This document shows, piece by piece, positions 34,887 to 45,641 of a DNA stretch of 64,000 bases; the stretch's first letter is position 1; every line of letters starts with the position of its first letter. The stretch is from Hysterangium stoloniferum. Lineage: Eukaryota; Basidiomycota; Agaricomycetes; Hysterangiales; Hysterangiaceae. The stretch covers positions 992,001 to 1,056,000 of the forward strand of contig WHVD01000012.1 in NCBI GenBank assembly GCA_015178975.1, given 5' to 3'. The position numbers and the translations under genes were made by a program. The notes under the pieces were generated by a model. It did not search any database. It was not told where the DNA came from and worked only from the letters and a program-made list of their open reading frames with translations.

Positions 34887-36396
34887 AAGGGTGCCTTCAC
34901 TTCTGCTCCTATCTTGTCTCATTGGAAACCTGATATTCTGATCATTATAGAAATTGATGCTTCTGACTATGCAATTGCCACTATTCTCTCTATTCAGGAT
35001 GCCAATGGAGAAATTCACCTGGTTGCATTCCTTTCCCAGACACAGTTCAGTTTCTGAACTCAACTACAATGTTCTCGACAAGGAACTTTTGGCAATTTTT
35101 AATGCTTTCAAGCATTGGTAGAACTACCTCAAATGTTCCAGACTTCCAATTGATGTTGTTCCTGACCACAATAATTTGGAATATTTTCAACCACTAAGCT
35201 TCTGACCCACTGGCAAGCCCACTGGCCTGAATTTCTCTCCACTTTTAATATGATTATCTGAATCTGGCCCAGATGTCTTGGTGGAGAACCAGATGACATG
35301 ACTCAATGATGGGGTGTCTATCCTAAAGAGGGGGAAAGCAACTATGCTGTTGTAAACCCACACAACTTTAAACTGGTTTTTTTGACTCAGCAACTTTTGC
35401 ATCTATCCAAGCTACCCACCTCATCCTCTGCATCAGTGTTATAATCATGGACATTGAAAAACTACATCAAGAAATCCTATCAGCACTCTCTTCTGACCCT
35501 GCTCTGAAACCTCACCTAGATGGTCCTGATGATCCCAATCAATCACATTGGTCTCAAGACTCTCAATATTTTATCTGACTCAATGGATGTATCTACATTC
35601 TACATTCTGACATTCTCCAACTCTGTGTGCTTCAGTACAACCACAATCATCCTATCTCCAGACATTCTGGCATTAACAAGACTCTCAGATTAATCTGATG
35701 GAATATACTTGGCCCAATCTCCAAGATTTTGTCACTCAGTACTGTAAATATTGTACCACTTTCTTACACTCTAAATCACAGTGACATAAGCTGTATGGCC
35801 TTCTCAAGCAACTTCCAATTCTAGAAAAACCCTAGAATTCAATTTCCATGGATTTCATTGAACAACTTCCATCTTCTGAAGGCTATACATCCATCTTTGT
35901 TGTTGTAGACTTATTTTCAAAACAAAGAATTTTAATACCCACTCATGATACTATCATGTCCTTGCAATTAGCAGAACTATTTGTTATTCATATATTTTCC
36001 AAACATGGTGTCCCAGCAGATGTCACTTCTGATTGAGGTTCCAAGTTCATCTCCCACTTCTTCAAGTCACTTGGGAAAGCTCTCAACATGAAGTTACACT
36101 TCACCTCCAGATATCACCCCATTTTCCACATTTCCATGTTGGAACCTTGTGTTCCTAACACTATTCCAGAACATATTCAACTTCCACCTCCTCCAGTCAT
36201 TATTGATGGTGAACCTGAATTTGAAGTTTCTGAGATTTTGGACTCCAAGATCAACAATCACTGTTTCACCTGTAAACTGCTTTGGGCAGGCTATGAAGGT
36301 ACTGATGAGGAAACCTCCTGGATATTGGCTATGGAACTTGGTCATGCTGTGGAAATTGTACTTGACTTCCACAATGCTTCTCTATCATCACTCTAA
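34887..36396 (+). pseudogene. pol: Gypsy D RNase H, integrase and chromodomain
   Basis: RNase H: AFTSAPILSHWKPDILIIIEIDASDYAIATIL. Integrase: zinc-binding region near 35640-35780, core MDFIEQLPSSEGYTSIFVVVD (35848) and HGVPADVTSD followed by a TGA. After LHFTSRYHP an internal deletion jumps to IFHISMLEPC, removing the third acidic residue and the C-terminal part. Chromodomain 36205-36370: FEVSEILDSKINNH, LLWAGYEGTDEETSW. A minus-strand ORF lies 90 bp beyond the stop. Confidence 0.8.
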
Positions 36397-36486
36397 TCTC
36401 TGACATTCTGACACTCCACCATCTGTCTATCTTTTTTTTTAGGAATCTTACAAGTTCACACTAATAATTTTGCAAGTCAAGATTAT

Positions 36487-36987
36487 TCAATTAATTTTAC
36501 TTTCTTTCAAAGTTTCTGCTTCTCTGAATTTCGGCTCCTCCATATCAATTCCTGTTTCCTCCTGAACCTCATCATTATTTTCTGGCTCCCTCTGAATCTC
36601 CATCCTTTCCTCAAGCTCCATGCCAACACCACCTTCTGACCTGGAACCTTCTCCTCCTGGCTCTTCCCACACATATTTTTCAGTTACTGCTATGATGCCA
36701 ATACTGACTATCACCTTTTCCAAGATTTCATTCTGCCTCCAGAAGTTTTCATCCATTTCCCTAAAACCCTTAACATGGATCTGGTTATTGAGTTCCATAA
36801 CTTCCTGCATTTTTAATAATTCTTCAGCAATTTGAAGCATGGCATTTATATTGTCCCACAGAAGATTCTCATCATGAATATTGTGCCTCTCCTGTTCCCT
36901 AGGTCAATTTTCCGATGCTCCAGCATTCTCCAATGGTCCTGCAGTTTCTGCTTTCCCCAATTTCTCTGTCTTCCTAGTCTTTCCCAT
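36487..36987 (-). CDS. Antisense ORF downstream of the Gypsy D chromodomain
   Basis: From ATG at 36987 the minus strand encodes 166 residues in one frame, broken only by a TGA at 36906-36904 (codon 28). The N-terminus is basic (MGKTRKTEKLGKAET). The middle is a predicted coiled coil (LQIAEELLKMQEVMELNN; FWRQNEILEKVIVSIGIIAV) and the tail is acidic (EERMEIQREPENNDEVQEE). I recognise no domain. It lies opposite to, and just 3' of, pol. The parallel ORFs at 17138-16905 and 51055-50849 have the same position and general make-up. It may be an accessory gene of these elements, although chance cannot be excluded. Confidence 0.5.
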
Positions 36988-36999
36988 TTTTTCACTGCT

Positions 37000-37370
37000 T
37001 TTCAAAACCAATTTCTGGTGAGAACATGTGGAACTTTGTTAACCACACAAGGGTAACAAGAAGCATGCCACTTAGCCTTCTGTTTTCTGCACTGGATTTC
37101 CCAGTCCTCACACCATTTACATGGAGCCATACTGACCTCATCAATCTGCTCTGGAACCCTCACCTTTTGTTTCTGTTCCAGATAGTCACAAACTCCAGTA
37201 CACTTGATATTTGGAACTCTTCTGAACTCTGAATATCCATAAGCTCTCCAACACTTATCAGTCCTTCAAAATTAAGGACATCCAAGCATTTGCATAGGGG
37301 TGCAGCACACAAGCTGAAGCCAAGTCCTTCCCCAGACCTTCTGTGTACAGAGTGCCTCAATGCTTCAGTG
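37000..37370 (+). repeat. LTR fragment, probably 3' LTR of Gypsy D
   Basis: Contains ACTTGATATTTGGAACTC (shared in reverse with 49700-49770) and the U5 motif at 37295-37327 with AAGGAC upstream and GTCCTT downstream, in the same orientation as Gypsy D. Ends are not defined; the 3' side runs into the minisatellite. Confidence 0.5.
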
Positions 37371-37487
37371 TGGGAGAGTGTGACTAAGCTGAGGGCACAT
37401 TAGTGCCCAAATGTTGTAATTAGTCAGTGTGGGAGCATTTCCATTTCTGGACTTGTGGGAGTATTTCATGGTGCTGTAGGAGCATTT
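37371..37487. repeat. Minisatellite, left part (continues at 40076)
   Basis: Units of the type GTGGGAGCATTT and GTGCTGTAGGAGCATTT match the array at 40076-40830. The two parts were one array before the LTR at 37488 inserted; the TSD CATTT at 37483-37487 comes from the array itself. Confidence 0.75.
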
Positions 37488-38062
37488 TGTTAAGTGCTGT
37501 GTGTGAGAGGTACAGCAAAATATACTCAGGAAATATAGTCTGGATGAGCTCATACTATATTTCCATTATTATTCTACTTTCTCTCTATTTTATTATACAC
37601 ATATAATTAGTTTGATGACCTATGTATTCAGTACATCGACTCTTGTGGGCGCATACATGCCAGACTTATGTATTCTAGTGCCTGTAGTTAGAACTCAGAC
37701 ACTTTTTACCCCACAACCACGACTTACCCAGACACCAGTTAGTATCCTGTAAGTTGTGACTGGGATATCATCTCGACCATCACAGACAGGCTTTAACTAT
37801 CTACACAATCAGAGTTTCAAACTATACTAGTCGAAACTCAACCTTTATCTCAATCCATGCAGACTACATCCAGACTACTCTGTTATTTGACTCTCTCATT
37901 ATTCTCTTCTACACTCGAGCAGTCATCCAGAATCATACTTTACAGTCAATTCTCCTTATTCATTTTAGCTCTCTATTCTACTTTAGATAGCTATTTCACT
38001 CAACCATATTGAACTAAACAGTCAATATGTGTTCAGTCTGTATCAGACTTAGATAGTCAATA

Positions 38063-39663
38063 CAGTGAGGGACAAAACCCTTCCAATGATTTTTAGTTGT
38101 GCAAAGATTCTTGAATAACTCAAGAACCACTGTAGATACAGACCTGAAATTTAGTGGTTGGTTAGGTCTATACATGTTATCAATATGCCCTTAAAATATT
38201 ATGACATAAGCATTAGTATTCCCCATGCTATAAATAAAATAATTACAAAATCACATTGGAAGGGTTTTGTCCCTGGTATAAAAAGAACACAAATCAAACA
38301 ATCTAGTACTTGGTATAGCCTCCCTTGGCCTTCAAAACAGCCTCAACCCTTCTAGGCATACTCTCTATCAAGTTCTGACAAGTAGAGGCAGGGATCTTCT
38401 CCCACTCTGTCTGAACCCTCTCCCACAACTCATGGATACTATTGGGTGCCACTTCATACTCTCCCAGCCTCTTTTTGAGGGAATACCAGAAGTGTTCAAT
38501 TGGATTAAGGTCAGCAGACTGAGGTGGCCATACCATGACCACAAATCCATTGTCTTTAAACCAATTGGTGGCCTTCTTGCTCTTGGGTTTGGGGGCATTG
38601 TCTTGCTGAAAGACCACATCTTCTGTGTTCTTGCCATAATACTCCATGGTTGCTTGAAGTTCATCTTCCAGAATGCTAACATAGAGGTCAGCATTCATCC
38701 TTCCATCAATCTTGGTGGTATATCCTGGTCCTTCCCACAACATACAGCCCCACAACATCCGATTTCCTCCTCCAAACTTGACTGTACCCTCAACCACCCT
38801 ATCACTGAGCTCCTCTCCTGCCCTTTTCCACACCCACTTCCTCCCATCTGACCCCAAATGATTGATTTTTGTCTCATATGACCAAACAACCCTCTTCCAA
38901 TCATCCACAGTCCAGTCCTTGTGTGCCAGAGCAAAGTCCATCCTTGCCTTCCAATGCCTCTTAGTGAGTAAAGGCCTTTTTCTCTTCACCACAGTCCTCA
39001 TTCCAGCCTTCTTGAGTGCTCAATGAACAGTCTTCACTGAAATGGACTCTCCAGTCATATTTTGAAGGATTTTGGTGACCTCAGTGGCATGTTCTGCCTT
39101 CTGAGAAGTGATTTGTTGGATGGAATAATGAATATCTGAGGGAGAAAGCTTGTATGGATGACCACCAGGTGCTTTGGCAAGTGATGAACAATGGGTAAAG
39201 TGAATTCTGGATATAGTAGACAGACCTCTGCCAGTGATTGCAGAGATCTGAGAAGCAGACTTACCCTTATTGAGCAAAGTGAGAATGTGGTTAATCTGAG
39301 CAGGAGTAAAAGCTTTCATGGTATAGAATGTTGAGTTGTGGGGATGTTGTTGAACTAGAAAGTGAACAGCTAATATCTAATTTTGATAGGTCACATGATT
39401 AAACAAAACCTTATTTGCAGATAATCAATAAGGTTTTGTGCCAATCATGTGACTGGGACAAAACCCTTCCAATGTGATTTTGTTATTATTTTATTTATAG
39501 TGTGGGAAATACTAATGCTTATGTCATAATATTTTAAGGGCATATAGATAACATATAGACCTAACCAACCACCAAATTTCAGGTCTGTATTTACAGTGGT
39601 TCTTGAGTTATTCAAGAATCTTTGCACAACTAAAAATCATTGGAAGGGTTTTGTCCCTCACTG
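38063..39663 (-). mobile_element. Tc1/mariner element, complete ends (1601 bp)
   Basis: TA duplications lie at 38061-38062 and 39664-39665. The long TIRs of about 210 bp (38063-38273 and 39455-39663) both begin CAGTGAGGGACAAAACCC. Within each TIR the outer GGGACAAAACCCTTCCAATG is repeated in inverted form at the inner end (38254-38273; 39455-39474), so each TIR is itself a near-palindrome. The transposase occupies the middle on the minus strand. Confidence 0.95.
38303..39319 (-). pseudogene. Tc1 transposase, one nonsense codon and a mutated catalytic Asp
   Basis: One frame runs from ATG 39319 to TAA 38303 (338 codons), interrupted only by TGA at 39019-39017 in TVH*ALKKAGM, where CGA (Arg) is the expected codon. 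The N-terminal part has helix-turn-helix type sequence (FTPAQINHILTLLNKGKSAS; ITGRGLSTISRI). The catalytic triad is DD34E: the first position reads VVWSYETKIN, with Tyr for Asp; the second is FQQDNAPKP; Glu is in SADLNPIEHFW, 34 residues on. It would cut and paste the element, but the stop and the Asp-to-Tyr change make it inactive. Relative of 17153-18060. Confidence 0.95.
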
Positions 39664-40075
39664 TACATCTTCATGTCATACCTAAACAGTCGATATTCTT
39701 CGTAATATGTAGAATGGTTAGAACTTCCACCACTCTTCACACTGTGTCAGAAAATTATTCTGGAACTATTGGAAAGTCACTGGGAATTCGGAAACTAATA
39801 TAAGTCTTCTTGTTATTGTACTACAAACTAAGACCACAATAAGATGGAAACAGAAGTATTCTGAAACAGGAATACAATAAGACAAATTGGGGAGACAATA
39901 TTCTGAAATGGGAATATAATAAACAAATGAGTGAATACTTGTCAACAGACAAATTACCAAATGTGGAACAAGGGAAGAATACAGAAGATATGGTAACTAT
40001 GATGTTCCGTAGTTGGAAGTTGGAAGTCAGAAGTCAGAAGTCGGATATTGAAACATCTGGGAACAGGTTGTAACA

Positions 40076-40830
40076 CATTTGTGGTGCTGTGGGACTATTT
40101 TGTGACAGGTGTGGAAGTATTCTGTCACACACAGAAGTATTTTGTGATGCATGGAGGTATTTTTGAACATGCAGGAGTATTTTGTCATTTGCACAGAGGT
40201 AGTTTATAATGTGCAGAGGTATTTTTACATGCATGGGAGTATTTTGACATGTGTGGGAGTACTATGTCACGTGTGCAGATGTATTTCTTTTTGCTGCAGG
40301 AATTGTTATACATGCAGGAGCATTTTTGGCAACATGCAGGAGTATTTTGTGATGCCACAGGACTATTTTTGACATGCATGGGAGCATTTCCCATGTCTGA
40401 TCACTATTCCCACAGCTCTGCCCAAAGAATTTCCCACACCCCTCATAGAAACTTTGCCCACAGCTCTGCTGGAATGATTTCCCATGCCTCTCAAAAACAC
40501 ATTTCCCACAACCTTTGTGGGAGAATTTCCTGTGGCCTGCGGAATTATTTCTGTGACATGTGGAAGTATTTTCATCAGTGCAGGAGTAATTCAGTGGCCA
40601 CAGAAGCATTTCCCATACCTCATAGACATGTTTCCCACCACTCTCCTGGTGGAATTTGCTACACCCTCCACATAAGCATTTGCTGCACCCTTCACAGAAG
40701 TATTTCCCATGCAGTTCATGGAACCATTTCCCATGCCCTTCACAGAACCATTTCCCACACCCTTCACAGAACCATTTCCCATGCTCTTCACAGAGGTATT
40801 TCAAAGCCAGCTCCCTGGAGATGGATCACA
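40076..40830. repeat. Degenerate minisatellite of about 24-30 bp units
   Basis: The left half has units such as GTGGAAGTATTTTGTGA and the right half near-perfect 24-bp units of the type TTCCCATGCCCTTCACAGAA. The minus strand translates to repeats like GKWFCEGC / GKWFCEGH. Frames stay open on both strands because of the periodicity. I do not regard it as coding. Confidence 0.8.
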
Positions 40831-41031
40831 TATCCCTGGGGGGAGGTCTATCAGGATTTCCAGGAAAATCACAATAAAATCAGAGAATAAGTAAAATAAA
40901 ATACAATAAATGAAAAATCTTTGTAACTGTTGATCCTTCAGTGAACAGTGTTTCCCTTTGTAACCTTTGATCCCTTTGTGAACATTGTTTCCCTTTGTCA
41001 AAGGTTTCCATTCTTTAAACAGTTTCTGTTC

Positions 41032-41232
41032 TAACACAATTTCCATTCTAACACAGTTTCCATTCTAACACAGTTTCCATTCTAACACAATTTCCATTCT
41101 AACACAATTTCCATTCTAACACAATTTCCATTCTAACACAATTTCCATTCTAACACAATTTCCATTCTAACACAATTTCTATTCTGACACAATTTCTATT
41201 CTAACACAATTTCCATTCTAACACAATTTCCA
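41032..41232. repeat. 17-bp minisatellite, 12 units
   Basis: Unit AACACAATTTCCATTCT, units starting at 41033 and every 17 bp to 41220, with a few substitutions (CAGTTT in early units, TTCTATT later). Flanked by looser CCATTCT-containing sequence. Unrelated in sequence to the 17-bp array at 10640. Confidence 0.95.
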
Positions 41233-41289
41233 AACACTTTCCATTCTCCAAACTTTTTCCATTTTTTTAAAAGGATTCCCTTTTCAAAG

Positions 41290-42667
41290 AGTAATCAGTG
41301 CTGTGCCATCATGACCATCAGCCTGTCCATTGATCTCTGCCTTCTCTTGCAGGAGCAGGTGGACTATCTCAATGCTTCCTTTCCAGCATGCAGCAATCAA
41401 GGCTGTACCATAATGACCACCTGCATGTCCATTGATATCTGCCCCCATTGTAGAAGGAGCTGGACAATCTCAATATTTCCTTTCTGGCATGAAATAATCA
41501 GTGCTATGCCATAATCACCACATTCATGTGTATTAATATCTGCACCCACCTTGAGAAGCTGCTGGACTATGTTAATCCTTTCTTCTCAGCATGCAGCAAT
41601 CAATGCAATCAGTGCTGTGCCATAATGACCACCTGCCTGTACATTGACATCTGCCCCCCCTTTGAGGAGTAGCTGGACTATCTCAACATGTTTTTTTTTT
41701 GCATGCAGCAATTAAAGCTGTGCCATAATGATCACATGCCTGTGCATTGATATCTGCCCCCCCTTTAAGCAGCAGCTGGACTATCTCAATGCTTCCTTTC
41801 TGGCAGGCAGCAATCAGTGCACCTGCTTGTCCATTAATCTCTGCCTTTTCTTGCAGAAGTAGCTGGACTGTCTCAATGCTTCCTGTCCCACATGCAGTAA
41901 TCAGGGCTGTACCATAATGACCACCTGCATGTCCATTTATATCTACCCCCCATTGTAGAAGCAGCTGGACAATCTCAATGCTTTCTTTCTGGCATGAAAT
42001 AATCAGTGCTATGCCATAATCACCACCTTCATGTGCATTAATATCTGCACCACCCTTGAGGAGCAGCTGGACTATTTCAATCCTTTCTTCCCAGCATGCA
42101 GCAATCAGTGCTGTGTGATAATGGCCACCTGCCTGTACATTGATTTCTGCCTTTGCTTGGAGGAGCAGCTGGACTATGTCAATACTTCCTTCCTGGCATG
42201 CGGCAATCAATGCTGTGCCATAATGACCCCCTGCCTCTGCATTGATATCTGCCCCCCCTTTGAGGAGCAGCTGGACTATCTCAATGTGTTCTTGTTTGCA
42301 TGCAGCAATTAAGGCTGTGCCATAATGATCACCTGCCTGTCCATTGATATCTGCCCCCCCCCCCCCCCCGGTTAAGCGGCAGCTGGACTATCTCAATGCT
42401 TCCTTTCTGGCAGGCAGCAATCAGTGCTATGCCATTATGGCCACCTGCCTCTGCATTGATATCTGCACCCTCTTGCAGGAGCATCTGGACTATCTCAATA
42501 CTTCCTTTCCCACAAGCAGCTATTAGTGGTGTGCCATAGTAGCCATCCACCTGTGTATTGATATCTGCACGCCATTTGAGCAGTAGCTGGACTACCTCAA
42601 TACTTCCTTCCTGGCATGCAGCCATCAGTGCTGTGCCATAATGACCCCTGGCTGTGCATTGATATCT
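41290..42667 (-). pseudogene. Ankyrin-repeat gene, broken, joined to gypsy integrase
   Basis: The minus strand encodes about 13 ankyrin repeats of 33 residues, with the consensus GADINAQAGGHYGTALIAACQ plus a second half ending IEIVQLLLK. Repeats are spaced about 99-103 bp. The first repeat continues in frame from the integrase motif LHFTLGYHLEGDG (42718-42670). A run of 16 C (42354-42369) and several smaller indels shift the frame, and stops appear from about 41683 on. Ankyrin repeats bind proteins; here they are decayed. The high similarity between repeats suggests recent origin from an intact multi-repeat host gene. Confidence 0.85.
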
Positions 42668-42669
42668 GC

Positions 42670-43366
42670 CGTCTCCATCACCTTCCAGATGATATCCCAA
42701 AGTGAAATGTAATTTCATATTGAGACCTTTTCCAAGGGCCTTGAAGAAATGAGAAAGAAATTTGGAACCTCAATCAGAAGTTACATGAGATGGAACACCA
42801 TGTTTGGAAAATACATGAATGATGATAAGTTCTGCTAATTGTAAGGACGTTATTGTATCATGGGTGGGTATGAAAATTCCTGTTTTGAGAATTGGTCTAC
42901 AACAACTAGAATGGCTGTAAAGCCTTCAGAAGTTGGGAGTTGTTCAATAAAATCCATGGAAATTGAGTTCCAGGGTTTTTCTGGTATCAGAAGTTGCTTG
43001 AGAAGGCTGTACAGCTTATGTCACTGGGATTTATAGTGTAAGCAAGTGGTGCATGACTTACAGAACTGGGTTATGAAATCTTGGAGGTTGGGCCAAGTAT
43101 ATTCTCTCTGGATTAAACCAAGAGTATTGTTAATGCCATAATGTCCAGAGATTGGATGATTGTGTTTGTACTGAAGTATGTGGAGTTGGAGATTGTCGGA
43201 ATCTGGAATGTAGATACATCCATTGAGACAGATGAAATCTTTGAGAGTCTTGGGACCACTGGGGGTAATCAGGATTGTCGGGAACTTCTAGGTATGACTT
43301 GAGAGCCAGATCAGAAGTACAGTAAGTGCAGAAAGGATATCTTGAGGTAATTGCTTGATGTCCATA
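42670..43366 (-). pseudogene. pol: Gypsy B integrase, truncated
   Basis: Minus-strand pieces: MDIKQLPQDILSALT, HNHPISGHYGINNTLGLI with CKSCTTC (zinc-binding), WNSISMDFIEQLPTSEGF (first Asp), then frame shifts up to NMKLHFTLGYHLEGDG, which should be followed by QTE but passes into ankyrin sequence. The third acidic residue, C-terminal domain and chromodomain are lost. Confidence 0.8.
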
Positions 43367-44889
43367 GGAGGATATCTGAAAACTATTAAGTATACCAAAT
43401 TCCAATATACTCTAAAGATTGTTTAAACACCTGGGATGTGATTCAAACATAATTTGGTTTTTAAAACTTTCAAGAAGTTTTAAACTCTCTCGTACATTAC
43501 ACACTAAAGAATCTTTCTGGACACAAGTAGACAATAAAAAAATTAGTGGTTTGAAACACTAATACTTTTAAAAAATAGATACCTTTAGATAGTCCATTCC
43601 ATGCATATGTATATTGTTACGACTGGAAATCCTGCCAGACTCCGGGCACTAACTCATATGCACCCGCACCCTATACACACCCATTATCAGTTTACCAGAA
43701 TTCCCACCAGACTCTGTACGTCAGACTTGTGTTTCAGTCACCGGAAACCCCACTGGACTCCGTCTCTGTCTATATCCGACCTCGTCCCACACGTCAGTCA
43801 CCAGACCCTGCTCAGAAAACCGGTCATTCCTCTAACAGAGCCCCATTCCCATTTTAGTCAAATGACCTGTCACAATTCAGACTCCACTCCCACTCCATTT
43901 CCCATTTTAGTCAAATGACCTGTCACAATTCAGACTCCGCTCCCACTCCATTTCCCGTTATGGTTTATGATTTGTCACTATTTGGACTCTGTTCCGTTCC
44001 GTCCCATTCCTAACACCAATTTGGTGTTTACTATTCCTGTTTTATGTTTTGCTCATTTCGTTTCATCATTACTGGATTTGGTATGACATTCACTCCACGG
44101 TCTATTTAAACTGGCAGATGTTGTACATACAATCCAGTCAGAAATTTGGCTTAGATTCCCCCCAGTAATCTAATACATTTTCCGCTCTAAATTCCTACTT
44201 GAATTACACCACTCGCACTAGTTGGAGCCCACGGGCTCTGGCACATCTATCTCTCTTACCTATCTTGACTCCCAACTCACGACCTCCAACCTACGACCCC
44301 TCGACCCACAACCCCCACCCGGACTCTCCGGGATTCCCATCCACCTGTCTGAAATTGGACAACACGATCTAGCAAGGGCGCAGCCTATAAGCTGAAGCCA
44401 AGTCCTACCGGATATTCTGCAGGTTTCTCCAGAGACCTGCCCTGCACATATCCTAACATACACATTGGCACCTCTAAATACATATGTATTACTTCAGAAT
44501 GGATCCATCTATCTGAACAGATTTCTACTTGATTCAACATACCCAGAATATATAGGGGGTTTTACTTAATAAAGACAGCTGTGGGATGAAAAATTTCCAA
44601 TAATATTTTACATATGTTACATGGAAATAACTACATTACAACTGTTAAAAAAACAAAGTACTACTAAAAGTATTAGTAGGCATCTGTAAAAGGAAGGAAA
44701 TTATATACAATGGAATTTGTTAAATAACTATGGGTTGTATAAGATGTAATATGGAGAACTATTTCTGATGGTTGTTTTTTGATGATATAATTGTTTCAGA
44801 ATAGATATCACTATTTAAAGATGGAGTTTTGTAAAAATAAGACTTTTATTTGTAAAAATTTGAGATTATAGTAATTATAAACACCCTCC
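43367..44889 (+). mobile_element. 676-bp GGAGG DNA element, copy 1, split by a solo LTR
   Basis: Ends GGAGGATATCTG and AACACCCTCC. The 3-bp flanks ATA are at 43364-43366 and 44890-44892. Without the solo LTR (43615-44458) its length is about 674 bp. It matches copy 2 (45642-46317) in inverted orientation over its whole length. Removing it restores the gypsy frame IIMDIKQLPQDI. Non-coding and AT-rich. The superfamily is uncertain. Confidence 0.8.
43615..44458 (+). repeat. Solo LTR (844 bp) inside DNA element copy 1
   Basis: Starts TGTTACGACTGG and ends ACATATCCTAACA. Flanks TATAT (43610-43614) and TACAC (44459-44463) are an imperfect TSD. TATA-like TATTTAAA at 44103-44110; U5 motif at 44374-44405 with TTGGAC upstream. 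Copy 2 of the host element shows the empty site (near 46066-46072). Confidence 0.85.
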
Positions 44890-44892
44890 ATA

Positions 44893-45641
44893 ATCATAAT
44901 GGTATGCATAATTGGATGGTAGAGAGAAGTCACTTGGATAGATGTGGAAAGTTGCTGTGTTGTAAAAACCAGTTTCATGTTGTGTGGATTAACAATGGCA
45001 TAGTTACTTTCCCCCTCTTTAGGATAGACATCATCATCAAGTCATGGCATCCAGTTTTCCACCAAGATGTCCAGGTCAGAAATGAATAATCATGTTGAAA
45101 GTGGAGAGAAATTTGGACCAGCAGGCTTGCCATCAGGTCAAAAGTTTAGTGGTGGACAAATACTCCAAATTTTTGTGATCAGTCAGAACCTTCAAGATAG
45201 TGCCACCAATGTTTGAAAGCTTTGAAGATTGCCAAAAGTTCCTTATCATGAATGTCATAATTGAGTTCAGAAACTGAAAGTGTCTGAGAAAGAAATGTAC
45301 CAGGTGAATTTCACCATCAGAATCTTAAATGGAAAGAATCATGCAATTGCATAGTCAGAAGCATCAGTTTCCACAATAATCAGAACATCAGCTTTCCAAT
45401 GAGAAAGAATGGGAGTGGAAGTAAAGGAATTTTTTAGAGTCTGAAAAGTAGAATGGCATTTGTCATCAAAAACCCATGGTTGAGATTTACAGGTAAGGTG
45501 AGTGAGCAGTATTGTAATATCCGAATAGTTCTGAATACATAAATTGACAGTAGAAATTTGCAAAACCTAAAATGATTGGATATCCTTGACTTTCCATGGT
45601 TCAGGCCAATCGTGCACAACTTGAACATTAGTTTCATCCAT
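44893..45641 (-). pseudogene. pol: Gypsy B RT thumb and RNase H
   Basis: Continues from the RT at METNVQVVHDWPEPWKVKDI (about 45620-45570), then CHSTFQTLKNSFTSTPILSHWK and IIVETDASDYAIA (RNase H), then TLSVSELNYDIHDKELLAIF and the region before the integrase. Frame changes throughout. Confidence 0.8.

Larger units (their letters stand above)
37502..39741 (+). repeat. Solo LTR (637 bp net) with TSD CTGTG, carrying a Tc1 element
   Basis: Starts TGTGAGAGGTACAGC and ends ACTCTTCACA. The TSD CTGTG is at 37497-37501 and 39742-39746. Same family as 5405-6047 (643 bp); net length agrees. The Tc1 element sits in a TA near its 3' end. Confidence 0.85.
37488..40075 (-). repeat. Solo LTR (343 bp net) with TSD CATTT, carrying nested insertions
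   Basis: Plus-strand ends are TGTTAAGTGCTGTG and GGTTGTAACA. The TSD CATTT is at 37483-37487 and 40076-40080. It is split after 14 bp by another LTR. Compared with its relative at 49558-50848 it lacks a segment of about 200 bp between two GGAAACT repeats, which removes the U5 motif. Sense strand minus, by comparison with the Gypsy B 5' LTR. Confidence 0.85.

Noticed and set aside
38432..38851. Plus-strand frame of 139 codons
   Set aside because: Complement of the Tc1 transposase; no motif of its own.
40262..40804. Minus-strand Cys-rich open frame of 180 codons (GKWFCEGC repeats)
   Set aside because: It is the translation of a 24-bp minisatellite. Other frames are open too, and the array is split by an LTR insertion.
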